From Polyangia bacterium (GTDB lineage: Bacteria; Myxococcota_A; Polyangia; Nannocystales; Nannocystaceae): a stretch of 64,000 nucleotides of DNA. Numbering within the stretch: the first letter of the stretch is position 1; each line of letters opens with the position of its first letter. The notes under the pieces are model-generated. The model was not told where the DNA came from. It searched no databases and saw only the letters and a list, made by a program, of their open reading frames with translations. Position numbers and translations under genes: made by a program. Below, piece by piece: positions 17,644 to 26,412 of the stretch. The stretch covers positions 1-64,000 of the forward strand of contig JAUHWG010000004.1 of assembly GCA_030424595.1 (NCBI GenBank), in the 5' to 3' direction.

Positions 17644-20600
17644 TCATCGCCTCCAGGAGACCTTCGCCAGGCGCAGCGTCGTATGGTCGCTGGTGATGTC
17701 GAAGGAGCGCGAGGTGGTCGAGGTCTTGATCCTCAGCGTCGCCCGGGTCGGCGGCCCCTTGACCTCGCCCGGGGCGGGCTCTCTGCGGCTGACCTCGATG
17801 TAGACCGGCTTGTTGACGGAGGCGAGGGTCAGGGTCTCCTCACCGTCGCGCTCGCGGACGCGGACGACCTCACGGCGGAGGGAGGAGAGGCGGCGGCCGC
17901 GATGGTCGACGACGGCGATGTCGAGGTCCGCAGGTCCGCTCCAGGTGAGCGTCGCCTTGAGGTCGGGGTAGGAGTGGAGCTGGTCTGGGGCGAGGGGGAG
18001 GACGACGCGGCCCATGACCTCGTCGGCCGCCCGCGTGAGCGCCTTCTGGTTGCCCTTCGCCCGGCCCCGGCCGTCGACGATCGCCGCCTGGGCCTCGTCC
18101 CAGCGGCCGATCGCGCCGAGGCAGCGGGCGAGCTCCGCGTGATGCTCCGCCTTCGCCGGATCGATGCTGACGATCGCCCGCAGGTGGGCGCAGGCGCGGG
18201 TCGTCTCGCCCTTGCTCAGGAGACCGTCGGCGAGCCGCCGCTGGAGCTTGCGGTCGAAGGGGCGGACCTCGATCGCCGAGGCGTAGGCCCGATGGGCGAT
18301 GGGCTCACCGCGGGCGGCGAGGAGATCGGCGACCGCGAGGAGGGCCGGGGCGTGATCGGGATCCGCCTCGGCCCAGGCGCGGGCGTAGTCGAAGGCCTCG
18401 GGCACCCCGTAGTAGATCGCGGTCTGGACCAGGCGGCGATGATCCTTGCGGCTGCTGGGGTCCGCGTCGCGCCGGCTGCGGAGGTTGTCGATCTTGGCGC
18501 GGACGCTCGCGCTCGGGGCGACGTCGTCGGCGATCCGGAGCTGGGGTCGGCGGGCGATCTTCGCCTTGCCGTAGCCGACGCCGTAGCTGCTCGATCCCCG
18601 ACCGTAGCCGCCGCCTGCCGGCCCGCCGTTGAAGGGATCGTCGAGGACGTCCTTGGGCGCGGGCATGGACGAGGGCTTGGCGCTCGCGGAGCTCTTCTTG
18701 GGCTTGGACTTCTTCGCGGGCGCTGACTTTGTCTCCGCCGCAGGTGCGTCGAAGTCATCGTCCTCGAGCTCGACGGGCTCGGGCTCGGGCATCGCCTCCT
18801 CCTCCTTGCTCTTCTCCTGGAGCTCCTCTTCGACCTCGAGATCCTCTGTGTCGGCCCGGTCGAAGGCGCCTGCGTCCGCGGGGGCGCTGTCCTTCGAGCC
18901 TGAGGCGCTGTCGGGCTTCGACTCGGCGCGCGCCGGGACGAGGCCTGCGCTGCCGCTCGGGCTCGGCGGCGCGGGCGAGGGCTCGGGCGTCGCGGTCACC
19001 GTCGAGTCCGCCGAGGCGCCAGCATTCTTGGCCAGGGCGCCGCGCCACTCGTCGGTCTGCCCGGCGTTGCGGACGACGTTGAACTCGCGGTACATCGCGT
19101 CGTTCTCGAGCACCAGGAGCGCCGTGTAGCGCGAGAGCACGGTGTAGCGCTTGGAGAGGTCGATGATCGTCTTCTTCGCCGAGAACCCCTCGGTGGTCGT
19201 CAGCATCTCGATCTCCTCGGCGGCCCAGGTCCGCGGGAGGTGCGAGTGGCGTCCGCTCGGATCGACGCGATCGGCGGCGAGCTTGACCCGGAAGGTGTCG
19301 CTGATGACCTCGCCGTTGGGGCCCTTCGCCCGCACCGTCATGTCGCCGTCGACGGGGCCGCCGAGCTTGCCGACGATGACGAGCGGATCGCCGGAGCGGA
19401 TCGAGCCGATCTTCGAGGGGTGGGTGTAGAGCATGCCCGGCGGGAGATCGAGCTCGACGTTGCGGGCGACCGGGACCGCCGCGCGGAGGCGGAGCTCGCG
19501 GACGAGGCCCTGGAGATCGTCCTTGGCGTCGGCCTGGACCAGATCTCCTCCGGTGTTGTCGGCGAGCGCCCCCAGGAGCATGAGATCGGAGCGGGCGCCC
19601 ATCGCCACCGCCTGGACTCGGATCCCCTGGAGGGTCGGCTCCAGGTGGCGGAGGAGCTCGTCGGGCGCGAGCTCGCCGGCGCTGGCGTTGCCGTCGCCGA
19701 GGTAGACGATCACCTGCTCGCCCGGCTCAGGCCCGGTCGCGCTTCGCATCGTCTCGGCGGCGGCGCGCATCATCCCGCCGACATCGCTGGCGCCGGCGAG
19801 GGTCTGTCCGGCGAGGAAGGTGTCGAGGACGGCGAGGTCGTCGGCGGTCGGCGGGTGGAGGCCGCCGGGGGCCGCGTCGCAGGCGGTGTCGCAGGCGAGC
19901 ACGGTCAGGCGATCGTCGTCGCCGAGGGCGCTGCTCATCGCCCCGACCAGCGAGCGCGCGGCGGTCCACAGCTCCGGCGTCGTCGAGTGCGAGCGGTCGA
20001 GGACGAAGACGTAGCGGGTCGGCCGTGTGTCTGGCTTGAGGGGCAGGTCGGGCTCGACCGCGACCATGAAGTAGGCCTGGCCGTCCTTGTCGAGGTGGGT
20101 CTCGGCGTGCATCCGCCGCTCGGCCGGCGGCAGCGGGATGTCGACGCCGAGGTCGTGGACCGGGCGGAAGTCCTGCTTCTCGGTGGTCAGCTCGATCCTG
20201 TCGGCGAGCTCGCGGCGATCGAGGTTGGCCATCGGCGTCCGCATCGTCTCGATCGCGTCCGCCGGCAGGCCGTCGCGGTCGACGTGGATCGACATCGCGA
20301 AGTTGCCGATCGCGGTCCCGCTGGCGCCGGAGCTCGAGCCGCTGAGCGGGTAGCGATAGCGGAGGTTGTCGCCGACCGCCGGCAGCACCTGGGTGTAGCG
20401 CAGGCGGATCTTGCGGGCGCCTCGCCCGGGGATCGGGAAGATCTTGAGCTTGAAGATGTTGCCCTGCTCCCACTCGAGGAGCGCGGGGTCGCGGGGTACC
20501 GTGGCGTCGACGATCTCCTTGAAGATCCGGCGCGCGCGCTCCTTCTCGAGCATCGCCGCGTCCTCCCAGGTGTTGCCGATCAGGAGGGAGAGGCCGGAGA

Positions 20601-21501
20601 TCGTCGCGTCCGCCGGGATCGGGAAGCGGTAGGTCCCCTCGAGCACCGCGGGGGCCTCGTTGTAGAAGGTCTGCTCGATCTCCGTCAGCGCGATGCGTCC
20701 GGAGATCGTCACGTTGACCCGCTGGTCGACGAGGTCGAGGGAGTAGCGCTCGACGCTCTCGCCGGCGCGGCGGGCCGTCAGGGCGCCGACACCCACCGGC
20801 ACCGCGTCGGTCATCTGCGCGGCGAGGTCGAAGCTGCGGGCCCAGGCGGTCTCCTCGAGCGGGCGGAGGCTGACGATCGGCTTGGGCGGCTCGGCGGGGG
20901 GCAGCGGAGTGCGAAGGGTCGCGCCTGCGCCGAGGTCGACGGAGCGGCCGTTGCTGGTCAGGCTCGCGTTGCCATAGACCACAGAGTAGTCATGGGCACT
21001 ATCGCGGCTAAAGGCTCGCGCCTCGCCCTGCTGGACGCTGAGGACGTCATCACCGCTGGCGAGGAGGACCGGCTCCTGGCCGGCGGCGACGATCGCGACC
21101 AGCTCGCCGCGGACCAGCTCGATCCGCTGCGAGTCCCCGGTCGGGAGGACCAGCTCCGTGTCAGCGTTGAGACGGATCGTGCCGCCACCGTTCAGGGAGA
21201 GCTCGGCGAGGGTGCCCTCCGGGATCGTCAGCCTCTGCCCGGCGTGGAGCTTGGCCCCCTTGCCGAGGAAGGTGCCGGGGGGGAGATCTGCGGCTTGGAT
21301 GCCGGCGGGTCCGGAGACCGCGAGGAGCTCGGCGACGTCGGCTCCGGAGGCTGCAACTGCCCCGCTCTCGCCGGCGCTGTCCTCAATCGAGGTCGCCGGC
21401 TTGGCCGGCTCTTCGTGGCTATCGCCTGTGCTGCGCTGGTTGCAGCCGCCGACCGCGAGGAGGAGGAGGCCGAGGGTGAGGGGGAGTCGGGCGCGGTTCA
21501 T
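17644..21501 (-). CDS. Giant FecR/VIT/VWA/TPR lipoprotein
   Basis: A 1285-residue exported protein with lipobox LLAVGGC. In order: a FecR-like region (about 90-190, IPEGTLAELSLNGGGTIRLN), a VIT domain (about 260-390, ALTEIEQTFYNEAPAVLEGT) and a von Willebrand A domain (about 500-680) with an intact MIDAS start DRSHS and late YLGDGNAS. Next come a Ser/Ala/Pro/Glu/Lys low-complexity segment (about 860-1010), helical TPR-like repeats (about 1040-1190) and a C-terminal beta domain similar to DUF2135 (LTWSGPADLDIAVVDHRGRR). VIT-VWA proteins are usually adhesion or complex-assembly factors. ATG 21501 has an aggaga site ten bases upstream. Confidence 0.85.
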   Translation of the reverse strand: MNRARLPLTLGLLLLAVGGCNQRSTGDSHEEPAKPATSIEDSAGESGAVAASGADVAELLAVSGPAGIQAADLPPGTFLGKGAKLHAGQRLTIPEGTLAELSLNGGGTIRLNADTELVLPTGDSQRIELVRGELVAIVAAGQEPVLLASGDDVLSVQQGEARAFSRDSAHDYSVVYGNASLTSNGRSVDLGAGATLRTPLPPAEPPKPIVSLRPLEETAWARSFDLAAQMTDAVPVGVGALTARRAGESVERYSLDLVDQRVNVTISGRIALTEIEQTFYNEAPAVLEGTYRFPIPADATISGLSLLIGNTWEDAAMLEKERARRIFKEIVDATVPRDPALLEWEQGNIFKLKIFPIPGRGARKIRLRYTQVLPAVGDNLRYRYPLSGSSSGASGTAIGNFAMSIHVDRDGLPADAIETMRTPMANLDRRELADRIELTTEKQDFRPVHDLGVDIPLPPAERRMHAETHLDKDGQAYFMVAVEPDLPLKPDTRPTRYVFVLDRSHSTTPELWTAARSLVGAMSSALGDDDRLTVLACDTACDAAPGGLHPPTADDLAVLDTFLAGQTLAGASDVGGMMRAAAETMRSATGPEPGEQVIVYLGDGNASAGELAPDELLRHLEPTLQGIRVQAVAMGARSDLMLLGALADNTGGDLVQADAKDDLQGLVRELRLRAAVPVARNVELDLPPGMLYTHPSKIGSIRSGDPLVIVGKLGGPVDGDMTVRAKGPNGEVISDTFRVKLAADRVDPSGRHSHLPRTWAAEEIEMLTTTEGFSAKKTIIDLSKRYTVLSRYTALLVLENDAMYREFNVVRNAGQTDEWRGALAKNAGASADSTVTATPEPSPAPPSPSGSAGLVPARAESKPDSASGSKDSAPADAGAFDRADTEDLEVEEELQEKSKEEEAMPEPEPVELEDDDFDAPAAETKSAPAKKSKPKKSSASAKPSSMPAPKDVLDDPFNGGPAGGGYGRGSSSYGVGYGKAKIARRPQLRIADDVAPSASVRAKIDNLRSRRDADPSSRKDHRRLVQTAIYYGVPEAFDYARAWAEADPDHAPALLAVADLLAARGEPIAHRAYASAIEVRPFDRKLQRRLADGLLSKGETTRACAHLRAIVSIDPAKAEHHAELARCLGAIGRWDEAQAAIVDGRGRAKGNQKALTRAADEVMGRVVLPLAPDQLHSYPDLKATLTWSGPADLDIAVVDHRGRRLSSLRREVVRVRERDGEETLTLASVNKPVYIEVSRREPAPGEVKGPPTRATLRIKTSTTSRSFDITSDHTTLRLAKVSWRR

Positions 21502-21588
21502 GGGGGCTTCTCCTGCGACTGGCAACGCGCGGTGGGGCGATGCGGTTCGTGGGCCTGGCCTCGCGGTCCGGCGTCGCCAGTCTACCGG

Positions 21589-21594
21589 TCCTGA
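21589..21594 (-). promoter_or_regulatory. Candidate -10 element TAGACT upstream of the VIT/VWA gene
   Basis: On the minus strand TAGACT lies about 88 bases upstream of ATG 21501, leaving a leader with a Shine-Dalgarno site. The 21502-21814 divergent region otherwise shows no gene. Confidence 0.25.
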
Positions 21595-21798
21595 ACGCGG
21601 GCCCGCTGCGAGGGCTTACACCGCGTCGGCGGTCGGCTCACCGAACGCCGCCAGCGGGCGGGGAGGGGAGCTGGGACCGCGGCGCCGTGGGGTTGGCCCT
21701 TCGAGGACCTCCGCGCAGCGGCGCGCACGGGTCGGCGCGGCGAATTCGGTCGGGCGAGGTCGCGCGAGGCAGGCAGTGACAAGCCTGCAGGTTCTGCC

Positions 21799-21804
21799 TA
21801 CCCT
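21799..21804 (+). promoter_or_regulatory. Candidate -10 element TACCCT
   Basis: TACCCT lies ten bases upstream of ATG 21815, so the transcript would have little or no leader. Confidence 0.3.
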
Positions 21805-21814
21805 AGGGGGCCCC

Positions 21815-22657
21815 ATGCCGACGGCTAAAGAGCTCTTTCTCGACCACGTCAACGGTCGGAGTTCGGACACCAGCGTCACCGAGCTCCGGCGGACGTTGAC
21901 GTTGGCGAAGATGGACGCGCTCGGAGAGGCGCACGGGGTCGGGGCGACGCAGCTGCGCGAGATCGTCCCACCGCTCTACGAGAAGATCGTCGTCGGCACC
22001 ATCCAGATCGCGGCCCACGTCGGGGTCGGGGTCGGCCTCGCGCTCGAGGCCTACGACGAGGCGCAGCGTGGGGTCTCCCTGTCGATGTTCTCCCGCGAGA
22101 TCCGCAACCTGATGACCGAGACCGGCGTCGCCCTTCGCCGTCGGCACGCCAACCAGATTGCCAAGGTGATCGCCGAGATCGAGGCCCAGCGCCTGGCGTG
22201 GCGGCACAACCACGAGTTCCTCTCGTGGCTCGCCTTTCGCCGCGACGATCCGCGCTATGCCGCGAAGAGCCGACGCGAGCGCCTCAACGCCTTCAAGGTG
22301 CGCGAGCGTCTCCTCCTCAGCCGCGAGGCGGTCTCCGATCTGATCGGGGCGCCGCTCTCGGTCGCGCTTGAGGGCCACGACCGGTTCATGCTCGCGAATC
22401 GCTGGCGCCTGCCCCCGAACGACGAGACGGAGATCGAGCGCTACGTCTGGCCGCTGCTCTCGCTCCAGCCCGCCCACGTCGTCCGCCTCGAGGCTGCGCG
22501 TCACGAGCTCGACATCCACGGCGACAGCGGTGCGCCGCCGCTGATGCTCGACGAGGTTCGAGCGCGGATGCTCGACGGCCTCAAGCTCCAGCTCGCGGAG
22601 GCGCTCGACGACCTCCCCGCGACCGGCGGCGGGGGTCTCGCGAGCCACGACTACTGA
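21815..22657 (+). CDS. Hypothetical cytoplasmic protein
   Basis: A 280-residue protein with no signal peptide or membrane segment. It is charged and mainly helical, with runs such as TELRRTLTLAKMDALGEAHG, RHANQIAKVIAEIEAQRLAW and KSRRERLNAFKVRERLLLSR. One Gly/Val/Ala segment (IAAHVGVGVGLALEAYDEAQ) is short and amphipathic. I recognise no family. Codon use and GC match the neighbours, so it is likely a real gene. It is convergent with rnhA, with a hairpin between the two stops. Confidence 0.7.
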   Translation: MPTAKELFLDHVNGRSSDTSVTELRRTLTLAKMDALGEAHGVGATQLREIVPPLYEKIVVGTIQIAAHVGVGVGLALEAYDEAQRGVSLSMFSREIRNLMTETGVALRRRHANQIAKVIAEIEAQRLAWRHNHEFLSWLAFRRDDPRYAAKSRRERLNAFKVRERLLLSREAVSDLIGAPLSVALEGHDRFMLANRWRLPPNDETEIERYVWPLLSLQPAHVVRLEAARHELDIHGDSGAPPLMLDEVRARMLDGLKLQLAEALDDLPATGGGGLASHDY

Positions 22658-22683
22658 GCTGGATCCCCGGCCCCTACGAGGAA

Positions 22684-22714
22684 AGGCCCTTTGGGACGAG
22701 ATCCCACGAAGGGC
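22684..22714. terminator. Hairpin between convergent genes
   Basis: ggccctt pairs with aagggcc, with an inner tggga/tccca stem and a five-base loop. No T-tract follows on either strand, so it may act as a transcript end or stabiliser rather than a classic intrinsic terminator. Confidence 0.4.
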
Positions 22715-22785
22715 CGAGGAGAGGAGAGCGGAGAGAAGGGCCGAACCTCGCGGCAAGATCCTTCGGGCAGGTCCCTTCAGCTAGA

Positions 22786-23463
22786 TCAGCGCTTGCGCGT
22801 CTTGGTCGACGACTCTTCGCGGCGGACGGCCTTCGTCGCCAGGTGATCGGCCTCTTCGTTGCCAGCCTGGCCCGCGTGGCCCCTCACCTTTAGTAGTTCG
22901 AGGTTGGAGAAGCGGGCGATCTGCTCCTTACACTTGCCGATCAGGGCGAGGTTCGTCTTCGCCTTCCAGCCGCCGATCAGCACCCCGAGGCTCCAGCCGG
23001 AGTCCGTAAAGAGGTGGATGTGGGCGCTCTCTTCGGCCTCGGAGAGGCTCTCCAGGGCCCGGAGGATCGCCGTCAGCTCGGCGACGTTGTTGGTCCCCTC
23101 GCCGATGAATTCAGAGATCTCGACGATCTCGCCGGGGCGGGCCAGATGGACGCCGAGGCCGGCGGGGCCGGGGTTTCCAGAGCACGCGCCGTCGGTGTGG
23201 ATGACGATCGTCGACTCGGTCGCGGCGACCTTCGGCTCCTCCCGTAGGGCTGTGCTGGTGCTGGCGGGGCGCCCGCCAAATTCGGAGTCCTCGACGATCT
23301 TGCCGTCGATATCGACCAGGTTCTCGGGGCTTGTCCGATAGGACTTGCTCGCGCCTAAGCGGTAGCGCACCTCCGCACGTCCCCGGTGGACAATGGGCTT
23401 GCCGCTCGCCAGGACCCTGACAAACACTGTTTGGTCACGAAATTCGTATTCTTTCCACGGCAT
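22786..23463 (-). CDS. rnhA: Ribonuclease HI with N-terminal extension
   Basis: A 225-residue cytoplasmic endonuclease that cuts the RNA strand of RNA-DNA hybrids. The C-terminal 135 residues are RNase H type 1. They carry the four acidic active-site residues in HTDGACSGNPGPAG, NVAELTAIL, LFTDSGWS and GNEEADHLA. The first 85 residues (starting MPWKEYEFRDQTVFVRVLA) are not part of the standard 155-residue enzyme and look like a small beta-rich domain. They differ from the N-terminal hybrid-binding domain of eukaryotic RNase H1. ATG 23463 is the first start before that domain. The C-terminus is Lys/Arg-rich. Confidence 0.92.
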   Translation of the reverse strand: MPWKEYEFRDQTVFVRVLASGKPIVHRGRAEVRYRLGASKSYRTSPENLVDIDGKIVEDSEFGGRPASTSTALREEPKVAATESTIVIHTDGACSGNPGPAGLGVHLARPGEIVEISEFIGEGTNNVAELTAILRALESLSEAEESAHIHLFTDSGWSLGVLIGGWKAKTNLALIGKCKEQIARFSNLELLKVRGHAGQAGNEEADHLATKAVRREESSTKTRKR

Positions 23464-23567
23464 GGGGGGATCACTTCGGGGGGAAAACCGGCGTAAGGGC
23501 CGCTGACGGGCCTCAGAGCCCCCCGAGGGATGGCACTTTGTGGTTGCCACCGCAAGAGGGGGGGCCG

Positions 23568-23573
23568 TATAAG
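23568..23573 (+). promoter_or_regulatory. Candidate -10 element TATAAG, leaderless start
   Basis: TATAAG lies seven bases upstream of ATG 23581 with no ribosome-binding site between. Confidence 0.45.
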
Positions 23574-23580
23574 CCGCCCT

Positions 23581-24639
23581 ATGAAGAAGACGTTCACCAC
23601 CGCCCTCGCGGCGACAGCGCTATTTGGCCTCACCGCTTGTTCGGGCGGCGGAAGTGCTTCGGGCACGAAGCTGATCCCCGAGAAGGCGACGATGCTCGTC
23701 GGTATCGACGTGGGTGGGCTCACCAAGTCGAAGCTCTACACGGATAACAAGGCGATGATGGAGGCGGCCCCCGAGGCGAAGGAAGCCATGGACGCGGCCA
23801 AGGCCTGCAACATCGACATCGAGAAGATGGGGAGCATCCTCATCGGCACCGACGCCGCCCAGCCCAAGCCCAACGTCACCGCGGTCATCACCGGTGAGGG
23901 CATCGGCGTCGAGGCGAACCTCACCTGCATCGCCGAGAAGGCGAAGGAGAAGAGCGGCAAGGCGCCCTTCACCGTCGAGGGCAAGGAGCTCAAGATGGAG
24001 GGCGACGACGGCGTCGGCTACATCGTCGACGACAAGACCGTGGTCATCGCGACCTCCGGTTGGGCCGCCGCCACCAAGGAGCTGATCGACGGCAAGGGCA
24101 AGTCCGCCGCCGACGGCCCGAACAAGGATCTCTTCGGTCGCGCCGACCAGAGCAAGCACATCTGGTTCTCGGGTCTCCTCCCGGCCGAGGCCGCTGGCCA
24201 GCTCAAGGGCTCGCCCGCCGAGGGTCTCAAGGACATCTCCGGCTCGATGGACCTCTCCAACGGCGTCGCCTTCACCGTCACCGCCGGTGCCGAGAGCGCT
24301 GAGAAGGCCGAGGAGATGAAGAAGCAGGCTGAGGAGCAGTTCGGCATGGTCAAGGGCATGGCCGGTCTCTTCGGCGTCCCCGCTGGCGTCGTCGACAGTG
24401 TCAAGTTCGACACCAAGGACAACGCGATCTCCGTGTCGGCCAAGGCCTCCGCTGAGGACATCAAGGCGATCCAAGAGGGCGCCGGCAAGATGATGGGCGG
24501 CGGCATGGGCGGCGGCATGGGCGGACCGCCCATGGACGCTCCGCCGATGGGCGACATGCCGGCCGATCCGGTCGCCGGTGCGGATGACGCCGCGGCTGAG
24601 GACGCCCCGGCGGACGACGCCGCTGAGGCGGCCGAGTAG
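23581..24639 (+). CDS. Abundant-type hypothetical lipoprotein
   Basis: A 352-residue lipoprotein with signal MKKTFTTALAATALFGLTAC. The mature protein is rich in Lys, Ala and Gly, with paired strand-helix units, for instance MLVGIDVGGLTKSKLY and WFSGLLPAEAAGQLKGSPAE. It ends in a Met/Gly-rich stretch (GGGMGGGMGGPPM) and an acidic Ala/Asp/Glu tail. Codon choice is strongly biased to C-ending codons (AAG, AAC, GAG, CTC), stronger than in its neighbours, and a perfect intrinsic terminator follows. Both suggest high expression. No family recognised. Confidence 0.82.
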   Translation: MKKTFTTALAATALFGLTACSGGGSASGTKLIPEKATMLVGIDVGGLTKSKLYTDNKAMMEAAPEAKEAMDAAKACNIDIEKMGSILIGTDAAQPKPNVTAVITGEGIGVEANLTCIAEKAKEKSGKAPFTVEGKELKMEGDDGVGYIVDDKTVVIATSGWAAATKELIDGKGKSAADGPNKDLFGRADQSKHIWFSGLLPAEAAGQLKGSPAEGLKDISGSMDLSNGVAFTVTAGAESAEKAEEMKKQAEEQFGMVKGMAGLFGVPAGVVDSVKFDTKDNAISVSAKASAEDIKAIQEGAGKMMGGGMGGGMGGPPMDAPPMGDMPADPVAGADDAAAEDAPADDAAEAAE

Positions 24640-24691
24640 TCCGACGGACTCAGTTCTAGGCTTGCATCTCACCTAGAGATGCCGCTACAAG

Positions 24692-24723
24692 GGCGACCCG
24701 ACGTGTTCGGGTCGCCTTTTTTT
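24692..24723 (+). terminator. Intrinsic terminator
   Basis: A perfect 10-bp stem (ggcgacccga / tcgggtcgcc) with a five-base loop is followed by seven T residues. It is the clearest rho-independent terminator in the window and ends the 23581 lipoprotein transcript. Confidence 0.92.
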
Positions 24724-24809
24724 GCGTCTTCGGCTCTCGGAGGCGTTGAGATCGGCCTAGAAACCCCAGCCTTGTAGCTGCTCATGGCGGCGATCATCGA
24801 GGAAACGAT

Positions 24810-25163
24810 ATGCGCACAACACCCCTTCAACAGGTCAAGAAACTCCACGGTTCGAAAGAGAAGCTGGCGGCGACCGTCGCTGGATACTTCTCGCCGGCCG
24901 AGGGCGAGTCTGCCGAGGACTTTCAGAGCCGCCTCCTGCGGGTCGCCAACGCCAAGCTCCTGCGCCTCGCGCGGGTCGGCGCCGCGATCAAGGAGCTCGG
25001 TGGACGTGATGCCGTGATCGCTGCGGTCGCGGAGCTCGCGGGTCTCACCAAGGACAAGGACTTCCTCAGCAAGCTGAAGAGCTACGCGGATCCCCGCCTG
25101 CTCGAGATGCACACGAGCCTCAGCCGCAAGGCGAAGGTGAAGGCGAAGGCGAAGGCCTCCTAG
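24810..25163 (+). CDS. Small hypothetical protein
   Basis: A 117-residue helical, basic protein without signal peptide. It starts MRTTPLQQVKKLHGSKEKLA and ends in a Lys/Ala tail (KAKVKAKAKAS) typical of nucleic-acid- or ribosome-associated small proteins. ATG 24810 is preceded by gagga eight bases upstream. I recognise no family, but codon use and the flanking terminator-like hairpins support a real single-gene transcript. Confidence 0.75.
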   Translation: MRTTPLQQVKKLHGSKEKLAATVAGYFSPAEGESAEDFQSRLLRVANAKLLRLARVGAAIKELGGRDAVIAAVAELAGLTKDKDFLSKLKSYADPRLLEMHTSLSRKAKVKAKAKAS

Positions 25164-25185
25164 GTCTGTCTTTGAGCTCGGATGG

Positions 25186-25204
25186 GAGGGCCCTTGGGGC
25201 CCTC
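25186..25204 (+). terminator. Probable terminator hairpin
   Basis: gagggccc and gggccctc form a perfect 8-bp stem with a three-base loop, followed by the partly T-rich ttgtcgtt. Confidence 0.55.
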
Positions 25205-25275
25205 TTGTCGTTAAAGGGCCGCCGCGGAGCCTGGAGAGGCTCTGTGCGATCGGGCTGCGTCGCTCGCGTGGTCCC

Positions 25276-26199
25276 CTAGGCAGGTCCGCGATCGTGGATC
25301 TCGCCGGAGGGGGAGGTCGCCCGCGGGGAGACCTCGTCGACGGTCGTCGGGGCGGCTTGTTCGTCGCCCGAGAGATCGCTGATACCGGTGGGCGTGGGCA
25401 TCATCCCGGACTCGACCAGCGAGGTCTCGCCGCCGTCGCTGACGATCAGGTGGTCGAGGACCGGGACGCCGAGGAGCCAGCCGACGTCGACGAGGCGCTC
25501 GGTCAGCTCGATGTCGGCGCGGCTCGGCTTGGGCTCGCCGCTCGGGTGGTTGTGGACGAGGAGGGTCGAGTGGGCGCCTGCGCGGATGAGGGGTCGGAAG
25601 ACCTCGCGGGGGTGGACGGTGACCGCGGCGACCGTGCCGAGGCCGACCTCGCGGACGACCTGGACCCGCAGGCGGGCGTCGAGGCCGATCACCATAAAGA
25701 CCTCCTGGTCTGCGCCGCGGAGGGCGGCTCGGGCGAAGCGACGGAGGGCGTGGGCGTCGCGCAGGGGCTGGCGGCAGGGGAGGTGGAGGCGGCCGAGACG
25801 TCGGGCGAGTTCGAGCGCGGCGGCGATCGAGCTGGCGGAGGCCTCGCCGATCCCGGGGACCCGGAGGAGCTCTTGAGGGAGCGCGCGGGCGACCCCCTGG
25901 AGCCCGCCGAGGGTCCGCAGGAGCAGGGTCGCGCGCTCCAGCGCATGGCCGCCGCCGAGGACGAGCGCGAGCAGCTCGACGTCCGCGAGGGAGGCGCTCC
26001 CGAGGACGAGGAGGCGCTCCCGTGGGCGCTCGATCGGCAGAGGGGCCGATGCCGGTCGGTCCGGTCGGTCCGGTCGGTCCGGTCGGTCCGGTCGGCGGCT
26101 CGCTCGGGTCTGCTCTTGGTCCTTGGAGGCCCTCTCGCTCGCGGCCTTGGCGGAGGACGCAGGTCGGGGCCCTGCCGGCGGTGTGGACGTGTCGATCAT
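25276..26199 (-). CDS. radC: RadC-like JAB1/MPN domain protein
   Basis: A 307-residue RadC family protein, longer than the usual 220-230 residues. The first 60 residues are a disordered Ala/Ser/Arg region with four PDR repeats, encoded by a 9-bp tandem repeat at about 26055-26097. A helix-hairpin-helix region follows (RVPGIGEASASSIAAALELA), then the MPN metalloprotease-like motif with HNHPSGEPKPSRADI (metal ligands His, His, Asp). A Pro/Thr-rich tail of about 40 residues follows. The biochemical role of RadC is unsettled; proposed roles in repair are weakly supported. It is divergent from the thioredoxin-like lipoprotein gene. Confidence 0.9.
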   Translation of the reverse strand: MIDTSTPPAGPRPASSAKAASERASKDQEQTRASRRPDRPDRPDRPDRPASAPLPIERPRERLLVLGSASLADVELLALVLGGGHALERATLLLRTLGGLQGVARALPQELLRVPGIGEASASSIAAALELARRLGRLHLPCRQPLRDAHALRRFARAALRGADQEVFMVIGLDARLRVQVVREVGLGTVAAVTVHPREVFRPLIRAGAHSTLLVHNHPSGEPKPSRADIELTERLVDVGWLLGVPVLDHLIVSDGGETSLVESGMMPTPTGISDLSGDEQAAPTTVDEVSPRATSPSGEIHDRGPA

Positions 26200-26395
26200 C
26201 GTCGGCGTTGTTTCAAGCTGCGTGCCAGCCCGGGAGGTCGACCCCGCTCCGCCCGGGGCGGGGGGGTGCGCGGGCCTGTGAGGGGCGCGTGGGCGGATCT
26301 TTCGCGGCGGCCCAGGGGCGGAGCTGGGCGCTGCGGCGGCGAGCTCGTGCGGCCCCTCGGTGAGACGGTGTCCGGCTTGCAGACAGCCGCCGTGT

Positions 26396-26401
26396 TATGG
26401 T
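26396..26401 (+). promoter_or_regulatory. Candidate -10 element TATGGT
   Basis: TATGGT lies 11 bases before GTG 26413, the first gene of the thioredoxin/S55/propeller operon. Confidence 0.35.
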
Positions 26402-26412
26402 TTGCCGCTTTC

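Noticed and set aside
19240..21594. Long plus-strand frame over the VIT/VWA gene
   Set aside because: No recognisable motifs; it is a shadow of the minus-strand gene, whose domains are clear.
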